Made by a program: the position numbers and the translations under genes. The notes beneath the pieces were generated by a model. The model was not told where the DNA came from and ran no database searches. It saw only the letters and a program-made list of their open reading frames with translations. DNA of 64,000 bases from Diadema setosum (taxonomy: Eukaryota > Echinodermata > Echinoidea > Diadematoida > Diadematidae), in NCBI GenBank assembly GCA_033980235.1, contig CM067077.1:3833972-3897971 (forward strand). The letters are read 5' to 3'. Shown in pieces: positions 62,916 to 64,000 of the stretch. Position 1 is the stretch's first letter, and the number at the start of each line of letters is the position of its first letter.

Positions 62916-62940
62916 CAACAACAACAACAACAACAACAAA
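62916..62940. repeat. (AAC)n trinucleotide repeat
   Basis: Eight perfect CAA/AAC units. Confidence 0.9.
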
Positions 62941-64000
62941 GACAAAGAAACGCTTATTTGAATATTTCTAGGGTTTGTCAAAATTTGAGGCTCAAACAAA
63001 AAGGGTGAGAGAGAAGAAGAAGAAGAAAGAAAAAAGAGACGGAAAAGAAAGAGGAACATAGCAAAGGGAGGGGCTGCATGAGATGATGGTAGCCAGGGGT
63101 GTAAAGGAGAACCCCTCCCCATGTTTGTCCCCCACTTCCAGTTATTCCCGGATCATGTAACCGCGCTTTCACGCTCCGGGTGGCTATAACAGCCTTGTCT
63201 CTTAATTCCAAAAACACCCCCAATTTTTCTTTTCATCCGAAGAAATGCACCCTGCTGGTGTTTCCTTCCAAATATAATTCGAGAATCTTGCTCATTGCCA
63301 CTTTTCCCTTTGCAATAACCGCCAGCATACTTCCAAGATTATGCATCTCCTCGCACCTCTGTAGCTGAAAAATCATAATCTACAAGATCGGTCAAGAAAT
63401 TTCCTTTGACTGTTTGTTTAAAAACTCACTCGAAATAATGACAGGGTAAGAAAATCGGAAGCGGGTGACGCGAAATCAGGGGTGTGATATCATTAATTGC
63501 CCCCATTGTTTATAGGGAGCTCCGTTACTCTGTGGCTCTTGATGGCCCATGAAAAACTGGCTAATCTGCTCAAACTCTGAAATAACAGTAAATCTGTCAA
63601 ACAGTATGAAAATATATATATATATATATCGATAGTGTCCTACGGAGATGGAAAAGGGTTTGTTGTTGTTGCGGTGTTTATTTCTAATGTGTGATATACA
63701 TTAGTTAGTAGTGCTCCTATCGAGCACCTCCAGACAGACCGGTCATCCTATTCCACTCCACACAATGTTCACAATTATAATAGGCGATGATTCCTTTCAA
63801 ATTAGTGTGTAGTCACAACATATCTGCAGTCTGAACACAGTGGTGATCTTGCCTGCAAAAATGCATTATTGTTTCATCATACTCTGTAGAAATTTGCTGC
63901 AGCGAGTCCGCCAATTTGTCTTTTTCGTATGTTGACATTGGATGTAGATGAATCCTTGTGATGTAGTAGAACTCGCGAAAGGTACCTTTTTTTAATCACC

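Larger units (their letters stand above)
56004..64000. other. Geneless stretch at the right end
   Basis: Poly-C near 56840, a 32-A tract near 56988-57020, repeats listed separately, and AT-rich DNA without recognised exons. The last 1.2 kb (62800-64000) holds AAC and AT microsatellites and no supported gene. Confidence 0.5.

Noticed and set aside
1..64000. tRNA, rRNA, CRISPR or prokaryotic operon features
   Set aside because: No cloverleaf with a GGTTCRA-type B box, no rRNA-like sequence and no spaced direct-repeat array was found by eye; the window is plainly eukaryotic.

Overview
Eukaryotic, AT-rich, intron-containing DNA from a metazoan, most likely a marine invertebrate deuterostome such as an echinoderm. 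This rests on a HES-type bHLH repressor very close to deuterostome Hes1/Hes4 proteins, consensus GT/AG introns, and an intergenic landscape of dinucleotide repeats, homopolymer tracts and many small non-autonomous DNA transposons. The species cannot be fixed from the sequence.

Only one protein-coding gene can be supported: a four-exon HES/hairy gene on the + strand (coding 31030-34971, 379 codons) with a bHLH domain carrying the family's basic-region proline, an Orange domain, a Pro/Ser/Thr/Ala-rich linker and a WRPW tetrapeptide followed by four extra residues. Its GC-rich 5' flank (about 30040-31029) carries two Su(H)/CSL-type sites, two CCAAT boxes and four N-box motifs (CACGAG), as expected of a Notch-responsive, self-repressing gene. 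The 3' UTR probably runs about 1.4 kb to an AATAAA at 36344.

The other roughly 58 kb is geneless. It holds several families of long-inverted-repeat (fold-back) MITEs with TTAA target duplications and AAAGG-like ends (8465, 18068, 23529, 26763, 41357, 46027, 48990, 49993, 55221, 55630, 58493, 61151), a pogo/Tigger-like element (17036-17579), a hAT-like MITE (8105-8271), a MITE with perfect 33-bp ends (22344-22590), arrays of a 16-bp unit built on TTCGTTATTCCGAAGG, and many microsatellites.

The most unusual pattern is a set of about eleven tiny hairpin insertions, most 24-39 bp, sharing the terminal pattern CANGGAGST and flanked by direct repeats of 7 bp (8 bp at one site). They occur singly, in series at one target, and once as a half-hairpin inside one arm of a larger palindrome whose other arm preserves the uninserted site. 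They look like an ultra-short mobile hairpin family that I cannot assign to a known class.
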